Shown here: one piece after another, positions 1 to 6,020 of the stretch
How positions within the stretch are numbered: the first letter of the stretch is position 1
How the letters are laid out: the number at the start of each line of letters is the position of its first letter
Assembly: GCA_046481785.1 (NCBI GenBank)
Contig: JAWOJF010000373.1
Coordinates: 1 to 7,220 of the forward strand
Reading direction: 5' to 3'
Origin: JAWOJF01 sp046481785
GTDB lineage: Bacteria; Bacteroidota; Ignavibacteria; Ignavibacteriales; Ignavibacteriaceae
DNA: 7,220 nt
Translations under genes and position numbers: made by a program
Notes under the pieces: generated by a model
What the model was told of the DNA's origin: nothing
Seen by the model: the letters and a program-made list of their open reading frames with translations, nothing else
The model's database searches: none

Positions 1-80
1 GCTGCTTCCTGCAGGAATGCTATATGCCCGCTGTGCAGCATATCGAAACAGCCGGTTACAAAAACTCTTTTATTTGCCAT
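1..80 (-). CDS. HxGH-motif nucleotidyltransferase (cytidylyltransferase fold), N-terminal fragment
   Basis: Only the first 26 codons are inside the window; the gene continues past the left edge. Read on the minus strand from the ATG at 80-78, the protein begins MANKRVFVTGCFDMLHSGH. That is a first beta strand (KRVFVTG) followed by the nucleotide-binding GCFDxLHxGH motif, with the HSGH signature at residues 16-19. The motif defines the cytidylyltransferase/adenylyltransferase superfamily, which includes the C-terminal domain of HldE/RfaE (ADP-heptose synthesis), TagD-type glycerol-3-phosphate cytidylyltransferase and FAD-synthetase-like enzymes. The fragment is too short to say which substrate is used. 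No strong Shine-Dalgarno sequence precedes this ATG. The gene is divergent from the sugar-uptake operon and shares the 81-323 intergenic region with it, but nothing else links the two functionally. Confidence 0.85.
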   Translation of the reverse strand, partial: MANKRVFVTGCFDMLHSGHIAFLQEA

Positions 81-127
81 ATTTTGCCGGTAAGAATTTT
101 ATGATTTTGTTTTAATTTTAAGAGACC

Positions 128-139
128 CCTGAATTCAGG
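128..139. repeat. 12-bp perfect palindrome in the divergent intergenic region
   Basis: CCTGAATTCAGG is a perfect 12-bp palindrome, flanked by GACC at 124-127 and GGTC at 144-147, which could pair as an outer stem. It lies 48 bp upstream of the minus-strand nucleotidyltransferase start. It could be a regulator site or a hairpin in that gene's leader. A palindrome this short can also occur by chance, so function is unproven. Confidence 0.3.
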
Positions 140-185
140 TTAAGGTCAATCTTTTTAAGTTCTTCTTATCCATAATTTTATTATT

Positions 186-214
186 TTAAAATGATAAACG
201 TTTATCATTATGAT
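186..214 (+). promoter_or_regulatory. Candidate sigma70-type promoter of the mutarotase-symporter operon
   Basis: A -35-like TTAAAA at 186-191 (4 of 6 matches to TTGACA) is separated by 17 bp from TATGAT at 209-214 (5 of 6 matches to TATAAT). Transcription would start near 221 and leave a 5' leader of about 100 nt before the TTG start at 324. The spacer is almost entirely filled by the palindrome at 190-209, an arrangement expected for a repressor-blocked promoter. The region is very AT-rich, so box matches are cheap. A Bacteroidota-type TAnnTTTG box was not found here. Confidence 0.4.
190..209. promoter_or_regulatory. LacI-family-type operator, perfect 20-bp palindrome
   Basis: AATGATAAACGTTTATCATT is its own reverse complement over all 20 bases. 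The AAACGTTT core with a central CG is typical of operators bound by LacI/GalR-family sugar repressors (known for GalR, PurR, CcpA and related proteins). It lies upstream of a sugar mutarotase/symporter operon and inside the spacer of the best promoter match. I infer that a LacI-family regulator, not encoded in this window, represses the operon until its sugar ligand is present. It could also influence the divergent nucleotidyltransferase gene. Confidence 0.65.
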
Positions 215-308
215 ATTTAATCTTTTTTAGAGCAAAACTCAAGCAAAAATTAATGATGAGAAAAAAATAAATTCGAATCCCTTTAAACAATGAAAAATGA
301 ATTAACAC

Positions 309-315
309 AAGGAGG
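309..315 (+). promoter_or_regulatory. Strong Shine-Dalgarno that fixes a TTG start
   Basis: AAGGAGG ends 8 nt before the TTG at 324-326. The next in-frame start, ATG at 339, would be 23 nt from this site, too far. The ribosome-binding site therefore supports the rarer TTG start, which adds five residues (MQNKI) to the signal peptide. Confidence 0.75.
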
Positions 316-323
316 ATTTACAA

Positions 324-1076
324 TTGCAAAACAAAATAATGTTTTTTGTAATCTTTTTATCATTCTTAATTCCTGTTATGCTTATGAAGGCTGAAGATAA
401 ACTTTCCGGCAAAACAGAGGTAACCAGGCGAGTTGGCAGTTTAATTAAGGTTAAACCCGAATATGAAGAACGCTATATCATTCTTCATAAAAATACTTTT
501 CCCGGCGTGCTTGACAGGATCAGAAAATCTAATATCAGGAATTACTCAATCTTTCTGCTTGATGGAATTTTATTCTCGCATTATGAATATGTTGGACAAG
601 ATTACGATGCTGATATGAAGGCAGTTGCCGATCCTGTAACAAAAGACTGGTGGAAACTTACCGATCCTATGCAGGAACCCCTTGAAACCAGAAAAGAAGG
701 GGAGTGGTGGGCAGAAATGGAGCTGATCCTTTTAGTGCCCATAACCCTGAAACCATCCTCAGAAGCTCAAAGAATTGGATTAACTGCTGAAATATTGCAG
801 GGTAAAGCTGATGAATTAAAAAAGCTTTGCGGTCAGTTTTCCAAAGACATTGAAGATGCAACGTATAATCAAAAATTTCAGAATGCACATATGTATATAA
901 AGGACACCCGCCTCTACTACTATTATGAATATACCGGTGATGATATTGCAAAGTCATTTAACGAGTTAAGCAAAAATCCCGCTTTTATACAATTTCAAAA
1001 AGAAATGAATAATCTCCTTGTTCAAAAGAAAAATGGTTATTGGGAAGTAATGTCAGAAGTATTCCATACAGATTAA
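324..1076 (+). CDS. Exported tandem-domain L-rhamnose-mutarotase-like protein (RhaM/DUF718 family)
   Basis: This 250-residue protein has an N-terminal signal or anchor (hydrophobic residues 5-21, possible cleavage after MKA at 21-23). Two RhaM-type alpha/beta-barrel domains follow, at about 33-138 and 148-250. RhaM enzymes interconvert the alpha and beta anomers of L-rhamnose and are normally cytoplasmic, about 104 residues long and single-domain. Domain 1 keeps the family's active-site pattern: Y51 and H55 (spaced as Tyr18/His22 in the E. coli enzyme), the NYSIFL strand with Y74, and the W109-W110 pair. Domain 2 aligns without gaps at its start (G38-H55 with G152-C169) and ends with the matching GYWEVMSEVF strand. 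However, it has L165, C169 and F/Q where domain 1 has Y51, H55 and W109-W110. It is probably structural or a dimer-like partner. A symporter gene starts 14 bp downstream. The exact sugar is not known. Confidence 0.8.
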   Translation: MQNKIMFFVIFLSFLIPVMLMKAEDKLSGKTEVTRRVGSLIKVKPEYEERYIILHKNTFPGVLDRIRKSNIRNYSIFLLDGILFSHYEYVGQDYDADMKAVADPVTKDWWKLTDPMQEPLETRKEGEWWAEMELILLVPITLKPSSEAQRIGLTAEILQGKADELKKLCGQFSKDIEDATYNQKFQNAHMYIKDTRLYYYYEYTGDDIAKSFNELSKNPAFIQFQKEMNNLLVQKKNGYWEVMSEVFHTD

Positions 1077-1090
1077 ACCAGGGAAATTAA

Positions 1091-2770
1091 ATGGAAATGT
1101 CATCACTTGATTATTCGATAATTCTTATTTACCTGATAGGAATTGTGGGGCTGGGTGTATGGGCAGGATTTCAGAGGCGTAAAGGGGGAGAAGGCAGCCA
1201 TTATTTTTTAGCTGGACATACACTTACATGGCCTGTTATTGGTTTGGCAATGTTTGCTGCAAATATCTCTACAGTGCATCTTGTCAGCCTTGCAGAATCT
1301 GCTTATAAATATGGACTTATCTACGGTAACTTTGAATGGATGGCGGGTTTTACACTCATACTACTCTCACTGTTTTTTGCTCCTTTATATCTGCGCTCAC
1401 GTGTTCCAACACTGCCTGATTACCTTGAGAGACGTTTTAACCGTAACTGCCGCGACTGGCTGGCAGTTATTTCTATTATCTCAGCCATTGTTATCCACAT
1501 AGGTGTTGCTCTATATACTGCTGCATGGGTATTGCGCGGTATAATGAATATTCCGCCGCATGCCACCATACTCGGAATTGATGCATTAATGTTTTTTATT
1601 ATCGTACTTGGTGTTCTTACCGGCATTTATACTATGATTGGAGGCCTGCTTGCCGTGGTAATGACGGAAAGCGTTCAGACAATATTACTCCTGGCAGGTG
1701 CTATATGTATTACCATAGTTGGTTATATAAAAATTGGCGGGTGGGAGGCTTTAGTTAGTACGCTGCAGATACAGCCTCATCCAATGGCAGGAGTGCCGGA
1801 TTCCGGTGTTACCTGGGGAACGGGCAACTTCTTAAATATGCTCCGCGGCTCCGATGATCCATCTGGATTACCATGGTATTCTATTTTACTTGGTTATCCT
1901 GTTATTGGAATTTGGTATTGGTGCTGCGATCAAACTATTGTTCAGCGTGTTCTTGCAGCAAAAGATGAAAAACATGCAAGACTGGGCCCTTTGTTTTGTG
2001 CTTTCCTAAAAATATTACCGGTATTCTTTTTTGTATTACCGGGTGTTATGTGTGTAGCGCTGGTTCAGAATAATTATTTTAATGGTGAGGCTCCAAAAGC
2101 TGCCGCTGATACTTATACTTTTATGATAACTCATATGCTGCCGGTCGGCCTTAAAGGACTGATAGCCGCCGCAATGTTAGCTGCTGCAATGCAGACCTGC
2201 TCCGCTGCGCTAAATTCCACCGCTACGCTTTTTGCTTATGACATATTTAAACGCTGGCGTCCGGCTACATCCGATCATCGCCTGGTTGTAATTGGAAAGA
2301 TAACAACTGTTGCTGCAACAATACTTGCAATTATTTTATCTCCTATTTTTGGACATTACAGCACTATTATTGAAGGTCTGAATAAACTGATATCATATAT
2401 TGCACCCCCAATTACTACTGTTTTTCTTTTTGGCGTATTCTGGAAAAAGGCTTCCGGCAAAGCTGCATATATTACACTTGTTACCGGTGCTGTTCTGGGT
2501 CTCATATTATTCCTTCTTGACTGGAATGGAATATACCAGGGGAATTTTATGATGACCGCATTTTATCTTTTGGTTATTTGCAGTCTGCTGTTAATTGCTG
2601 CTTCTTTTATTTATCCCGCAGAGCTCAAAGAGGAGGCAAAAATACTTGTATGGGAAAATTGGAGAGAACCTTTAAAAGGTAAAACAAATGGTGTTTTTTT
2701 CGGCAACTATAAAGTCATGTCGGGCGTTGTATTTATATCATTTATTGTACTGTATTATTTCTTTAGATAA
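1091..2770 (+). CDS. Sodium/solute symporter, SGLT-like (SSS family)
   Basis: This 559-residue inner-membrane protein, about the family's usual length, should use the sodium gradient to import a sugar or similar solute. The sequence resembles Vibrio SGLT along its length: HYFLAGHTLTWPVIG (37-51), AANIS at 56-60, FEWMAG with E82 (the equivalent acidic residue contacts galactose in vSGLT), PTLPDYLERRFN (106-117), a YWCCDQTIVQR stretch (276-286), FLK with K307, and the SSS signature around LNSTATLFAYDIFKR (374-388). Around 14 hydrophobic segments can be traced, the last at about 541-558 after a soluble loop at 510-540. Compared with vSGLT, H63 replaces the substrate-contacting Gln, and Q368-T369 replaces the serine pair of the Na2 site. 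Substrate and ion preference may therefore differ. The start is supported by AGGGA just upstream. The gene is co-transcribed with the mutarotase gene, which suggests a monosaccharide substrate. Confidence 0.9.
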   Translation: MEMSSLDYSIILIYLIGIVGLGVWAGFQRRKGGEGSHYFLAGHTLTWPVIGLAMFAANISTVHLVSLAESAYKYGLIYGNFEWMAGFTLILLSLFFAPLYLRSRVPTLPDYLERRFNRNCRDWLAVISIISAIVIHIGVALYTAAWVLRGIMNIPPHATILGIDALMFFIIVLGVLTGIYTMIGGLLAVVMTESVQTILLLAGAICITIVGYIKIGGWEALVSTLQIQPHPMAGVPDSGVTWGTGNFLNMLRGSDDPSGLPWYSILLGYPVIGIWYWCCDQTIVQRVLAAKDEKHARLGPLFCAFLKILPVFFFVLPGVMCVALVQNNYFNGEAPKAAADTYTFMITHMLPVGLKGLIAAAMLAAAMQTCSAALNSTATLFAYDIFKRWRPATSDHRLVVIGKITTVAATILAIILSPIFGHYSTIIEGLNKLISYIAPPITTVFLFGVFWKKASGKAAYITLVTGAVLGLILFLLDWNGIYQGNFMMTAFYLLVICSLLLIAASFIYPAELKEEAKILVWENWREPLKGKTNGVFFGNYKVMSGVVFISFIVLYYFFR

Positions 2771-2810
2771 TTAGTATTAGGCTGATAATATCAAAAAGAT
2801 TTTGCAAAAG

Positions 2811-2877
2811 GCAGAAAGGTGATTACATATATTAACTCCGGCTGCAGGGGCTTTCTGCAGAATTAAAGCCAAAGGCT
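2811..2877. repeat. Nested inverted repeats downstream of the symporter gene
   Basis: GCAGAAAG (2811-2818) pairs with CTTTCTGC (2851-2858). The latter overlaps a CTGCAG...CTGCAG stem (2842-2860) and a GGCTTT/AAAGCC pair (2849-2854 with 2865-2870). A small AGCC-AAA-GGCT hairpin follows at 2867-2877. These stems compete with one another, so they could form a structured 3' end of the operon mRNA or be a decayed repeat. No coding region is seen here. Confidence 0.3.
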
Positions 2878-2879
2878 CA

Positions 2880-2907
2880 CACCTGGATTTATCGAGGTGC
2901 TTTATTT
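2880..2907 (+). terminator. Weak intrinsic-terminator-like hairpin after the symporter gene
   Basis: CACCT (2880-2884) pairs with AGGTG (2895-2899). A further GA/TC pair closes across a G-G mismatch, leaving a four-base loop, and CTTTATTT follows at 2900-2907. Position and strand fit the end of the symporter operon. The stem is short and the T-run is broken, so termination would be weak at best. Confidence 0.3.
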
Positions 2908-2939
2908 AGTTGTGCAACAGATTATAGGGTAAATCAATC

Positions 2940-2974
2940 CCCTCTCCTTAATAAGGAGAGGGCAGGGTGAGGTC
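2940..2974. repeat. Dispersed-type palindromic intergenic repeat with GGGTGAGG tail
   Basis: Arms of 11 bp, CCCTCTCCTTA (2940-2950) and TAAGGAGAGGG (2952-2962), are perfectly complementary around a single central A at 2951. The tail CAGGGTGAGGTC (2963-2974) follows. From memory, this palindrome-plus-tail is common as a many-copy intergenic repeat in various bacterial genomes, much like REP elements. Only one copy is inside this window, so its repeat nature here is inferred. It has no U-tract and sits between convergent genes. Confidence 0.55.
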
Positions 2975-3064
2975 AACTGCTAAACCGGCAGCCTCTTCTG
3001 CATGGGGTTAAAACAGAAAAAATATTTATGCAGTTAAATTATTTTTGTGACAGCCGCTTTATAA

Positions 3065-3964
3065 TTAATGAGACTCAACAGTGCAGGCTTTTATTTCCTT
3101 TACAAAGGTGCGGATATGTTCCGGTGTTGTTCCGCAGCACCCGCCTATTATATTAGCCCCGGCTTTAACAAGATCTTTAATTTTCGAACCCATCATTTCT
3201 GGTGATTCAGGGAATACTGTTTTGCCACCTTCTATAATAGGAATACCTGCATTTGCATGAACAAGAACAGGCGTAAGGCTGTCAGCTTCTCTAATAGCCT
3301 GTACTACTTCAATCATCTGATCAAATCCTATACCGCAGTTTGCTCCAATAATATCGGCACCAGCTTCTTTTACGGCGGCTACCATATCTTCAGGAGATAC
3401 ACCCATCATTGTTCGGTAATAACCATAGACCGTTTTATCATAAGTAAAAGTACATACCACTTCAAGATCAGTAAATTCTTTTGCAGCACGGATTGCCAGG
3501 CATGCTTCATCTATGGCAGACATGGTCTCAATGCATACTGCATCTGCTCCCCCTTTTTGTAGGGCCTCAACTTGTATACGGAATCCGTTATAAACTTCTT
3601 CTTCAGAAACCTCTTCCATTATCAGTATTGCACCGGATGGCCCGATAGAGCCCAGTACAAAATGATCATCACCTGCTGCTTCGCGTGAAATTGATGCCGC
3701 AGCTTCATTTAATTCAAAGGCCCTGTCCTGCAATCCATAATGAGTAAGCCTCACCGGGTGAGCACCAAAGCTATTTGTTAAAATCATATCTGAACCGGCT
3801 TCGATATAACTTTTTGCAATGCTTAAAACTTTTTCTCTTTCAGTTACATTCCATATCTCCGGACATTCGCCTATGCCCAGGCCAAGTTTATGGAGAAATG
3901 TTCCCCATCCGCCGTCTGATACCAGTATTTTCCCGCTTTCAAGCGCTTTAAGAATAGATCTCAT
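3065..3964 (-). CDS. Free-standing zinc-dependent homocysteine S-methyltransferase family protein
   Basis: This 299-residue cytoplasmic enzyme forms a single TIM barrel of the homocysteine S-methyltransferase family. It resembles the N-terminal homocysteine module of cobalamin-dependent methionine synthase (MetH) and betaine-homocysteine methyltransferase. The diagnostic motifs are DGGWGTFL (17-24), LTNSFGA (62-68), GSIGPSG (105-111), CIETMSA (144-150), the first zinc cysteine in GANCGIG (C210), and the zinc pair in GGCCGTTPEHI (C276, C277). It would transfer a methyl group to homocysteine to give methionine. The methyl donor cannot be read from the sequence. MetH itself carries folate, B12 and reactivation modules in about 1200 residues, and none of those follow here, so a separate corrinoid protein or another donor is likely. 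The PF13769 gene lies 161 bp upstream in the same direction. The start is the ATG at 3964, preceded only by a weak GAGAG. Confidence 0.87.
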   Translation of the reverse strand: MRSILKALESGKILVSDGGWGTFLHKLGLGIGECPEIWNVTEREKVLSIAKSYIEAGSDMILTNSFGAHPVRLTHYGLQDRAFELNEAAASISREAAGDDHFVLGSIGPSGAILIMEEVSEEEVYNGFRIQVEALQKGGADAVCIETMSAIDEACLAIRAAKEFTDLEVVCTFTYDKTVYGYYRTMMGVSPEDMVAAVKEAGADIIGANCGIGFDQMIEVVQAIREADSLTPVLVHANAGIPIIEGGKTVFPESPEMMGSKIKDLVKAGANIIGGCCGTTPEHIRTFVKEIKACTVESH

Positions 3965-4125
3965 TTATCTCTCAAAAAAATTAATATAATGCGAATTAAA
4001 TAATTAATTCAGCTTAATTAACTTCGTAAGATTTGCTAAAAAGTACAAGGATTTTCTTGATATATGTTGGGGCATTATCTGTAACAGCTTCATTTTTGTA
4101 CTATTTTATCCGCTTGATTTTTAAG
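3965..4125 (-). other. 161-bp AT-rich spacer inside the minus-strand cluster
   Basis: This stretch separates the PF13769 gene from the methyltransferase gene. It has no convincing gene, no terminator hairpin with a T-run, and no recognisable riboswitch (a cobalamin or SAM element would not fit well in such AT-rich sequence). A minus-strand TATATT lies close before the methyltransferase start, so the spacer may hold an internal promoter. That remains a guess. Confidence 0.3.
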
Positions 4126-4380
4126 TTACAAAAATTTTTCTTCCAACTCTTTTTTCAAAACTTCAGCAACTTCTTCGGGATCTCCTTCCCGCTCTTCTTC
4201 TTCACTCCATTTCCACTGGCTCAAATAATCCTCTTCAGATGTTAATCTTTGTTCTTTTGCTGACTGGTCTATTTTAGCTGTAAATTTTGATGATAATTCC
4301 ATTTTAATTTCATCAAAATCATCCCACACTTTTATTTGTGATGGAATATTCTGCCAGTAAAGTACCTGGTATAATGCCAT
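4126..4380 (-). CDS. Small PF13769 'virulence factor' family protein
   Basis: This 84-residue acidic, soluble protein begins MALYQVLYWQNIPSQIKVWD. The start matches the conserved N-terminal strand and xYWxxIPxQ motif of the family named 'Virulence_fact' in Pfam. The middle (TSEEDYLSQWKW, about 52-63) and the acidic tail ending in EEVAEVLKKELEEKF also fit that family. The biochemical role of the family is unknown, and the name is historical. In Alphaproteobacteria, from memory, its genes sit among folate- and corrinoid-linked methyltransferase genes; here too the next gene is a homocysteine methyltransferase. The start is taken at the ATG at 4380 because AGGAG lies 5 nt upstream and family homology begins there. 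A longer reading from a TTG at 4416 would add 12 unsupported residues. It lies 53 bp downstream of the polyferredoxin gene. Confidence 0.72.
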   Translation of the reverse strand: MALYQVLYWQNIPSQIKVWDDFDEIKMELSSKFTAKIDQSAKEQRLTSEEDYLSQWKWSEEEEREGDPEEVAEVLKKELEEKFL

Positions 4381-4433
4381 ATTTCTCCTGTGGTTACTAA
4401 TTGATTGGTCTGGCAAAAATAAAACTATTCGAA

Positions 4434-6002
4434 TTAAAACGGAAAATCTTCTTCTATTTTCTGTTCCAGCTTTTCGGCAGTACGCTTTTGGGCAACCAGA
4501 TGAATTGGATTTCCTTCAACATAAATTGATTTATAAGGTTGTGTGGGACAGGCATATTCACATGCACCGCATCCTGTACAATATTCTTCTTTTACTTCGG
4601 GTATGTGAATGTTTTTATAAGGTACCATATTAACTGCTTTAGTAGGGCAGTGTTCCGAACATGCACCGCATGCAGTGTTTTCAGTATGAACTATACAGTT
4701 ATCTTTTATAAACTTTGCTTTGCCCACCTGTACAGTTTTTTTCTGTGCTGATGTTAAACCTGTAATTGCTCCTGTTGGACATACTTCCGTACATATATTA
4801 CATTCAAAATTACAGAAAGACGTATGGTAATCCATTGTAGGCTGAAGGAAGCCATATACACCATATTCTGTCAGCGAAGGCTGTAATACCTGTGTAGGGC
4901 AGGCACTTATACAAAGATGGCAGGCGGTACACCGTTCATTAAAATATTCAAAGCTTTTTGAGCCCGGGGGTGTTACAGGATATTTTTTATTCTCAGGTAC
5001 TGTGCTTTTCTTTTTAGGGTTAATCTTTACTTGTGCTAAATTTATTCCGGCTAATGCAAAAACAGAAAACATTGTTTTGGATATAAATCTCCTTTTCCTG
5101 ATATCAAGAGTTTTATCATTTTCATCTTCCTTTTTAGCGGAGCTGCTTCCTTTTCTCAATGAAAACGTAATTCCATTGGATGGACATACAGTAAAACAAT
5201 TATAACAGCTTACACACCTGCTGAAATCAACTACTTTATTCGTTTTGTCTATACAGCCGCCTTTACATGTTCTTTCACATAATTTACAGCCTATACAGTC
5301 ATGCTCTTTAATTGAAATTTTAACAAGGGAGAATTTTGAAAAAAAGCCGAGTAATGTTCCTACAGGGCAAATAATATTGCAGAAAAGCCTTCCATTTTTA
5401 TACACTAACAAAAATATTGTCAATAAAAAAACTACAGGGTAGATCAGGTTTACTATATCCGCACCTTTTAATTCGTGCGGATAAACAGAGTATATTCCCA
5501 TTCCCTCAAGCGTGTTGGATACCAGATTATTTATACTTATAAATACCGGCCTTACAAGATTTGTAAATATTTTTCCTGAATTACTGAATGGGTCCAGTAA
5601 ATTTAACAACAATATAAAACCAAACAGAACGGATATTAAAGTAAGCAGAAGAATTGAATACCTGGCAACGCTGCTTTCTTTTGTATGGTAATAAAATTTT
5701 TTCTTCCTGATTTTTTTTATAAAGAAAGATATTATATCCTGCAGAGTACCAAGGGGACAAATACTTGAGCAGTATACCCTTCCAAAGAGGAGTGTTAAAA
5801 CCAGTATAATGATAAAACCGATTGCAGCAGCACTAAAAACTGTAAAAAATTTAAGTACAGAGGGTACAAACTGGAGGAATGTAACAGAACTGATAAAATC
5901 CGGGTTTAAGATGTTTGTAAAATCTATAAAAATAGCTGCTGTTAAAAAAAAGAAGATCAAAGAAACAGCCACTCTGATCTTCTTTAAATATGCTAACTTC
6001 AT
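4434..6002 (-). CDS. Membrane polyferredoxin, NapH-like and NapG/MauM-like halves fused
   Basis: This 522-residue membrane iron-sulfur protein is likely a quinol/electron-transfer component. The NapH-like half has four membrane helices (about 9-29, 53-75, 112-137, 181-202), CX3CP motifs after helices 2 and 4 (C78/C82, C208/C212) and two 4Fe-4S motifs (C236-C239-C242-C246 and C263-C266-C269-C273). A charged linker leads to RKRRFISK (302-309) and a hydrophobic stretch (310-323), which resemble the Tat signal of a free NapG. The second half has four more cysteine quartets: C358-361-364-368, C397-401-404-408, C436-445-448-452 and C475-478-481-485. That is the NapG/MauM number and includes the unusual spaced fifth set. 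In E. coli, NapH and NapG are separate proteins passing electrons from quinol to nitrate reductase; no NapA is present here. The gene starts 18 bp after the DUF362 gene. AAGGGG abuts the ATG with no spacer, so a slightly later start is possible. Confidence 0.88.
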   Translation of the reverse strand: MKLAYLKKIRVAVSLIFFFLTAAIFIDFTNILNPDFISSVTFLQFVPSVLKFFTVFSAAAIGFIIILVLTLLFGRVYCSSICPLGTLQDIISFFIKKIRKKKFYYHTKESSVARYSILLLTLISVLFGFILLLNLLDPFSNSGKIFTNLVRPVFISINNLVSNTLEGMGIYSVYPHELKGADIVNLIYPVVFLLTIFLLVYKNGRLFCNIICPVGTLLGFFSKFSLVKISIKEHDCIGCKLCERTCKGGCIDKTNKVVDFSRCVSCYNCFTVCPSNGITFSLRKGSSSAKKEDENDKTLDIRKRRFISKTMFSVFALAGINLAQVKINPKKKSTVPENKKYPVTPPGSKSFEYFNERCTACHLCISACPTQVLQPSLTEYGVYGFLQPTMDYHTSFCNFECNICTEVCPTGAITGLTSAQKKTVQVGKAKFIKDNCIVHTENTACGACSEHCPTKAVNMVPYKNIHIPEVKEEYCTGCGACEYACPTQPYKSIYVEGNPIHLVAQKRTAEKLEQKIEEDFPF

Positions 6003-6020
6003 CCCCTTAATAATCCGTTC

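Noticed and set aside
4004..4093. A 29-codon minus-strand open frame (MKLLQIMPQHIS...) in the spacer between the PF13769 and methyltransferase genes.
   Set aside because: It has no Shine-Dalgarno sequence, no recognisable motif, and a length expected by chance in AT-rich sequence.
4033..4245. A plus-strand open frame of 70 codons with a hydrophobic, Phe-rich product, resembling a small membrane protein.
   Set aside because: It starts at TTG with no ribosome-binding site, and its second half is antisense to the well-supported PF13769 gene, whose Glu/Lys-rich coding sequence produces the Phe/Leu-rich shadow.
4381..4416. A 12-residue N-terminal extension of the PF13769 protein from an upstream TTG.
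   Set aside because: The AGGAG site lies inside this stretch and serves the ATG at 4380, and family similarity starts at that Met.
4539..4751. Plus-strand Cys-rich open frames opposite the polyferredoxin gene.
   Set aside because: The cysteines arise from reading the complement of regular CxxC codon patterns. The minus-strand reading explains them fully.
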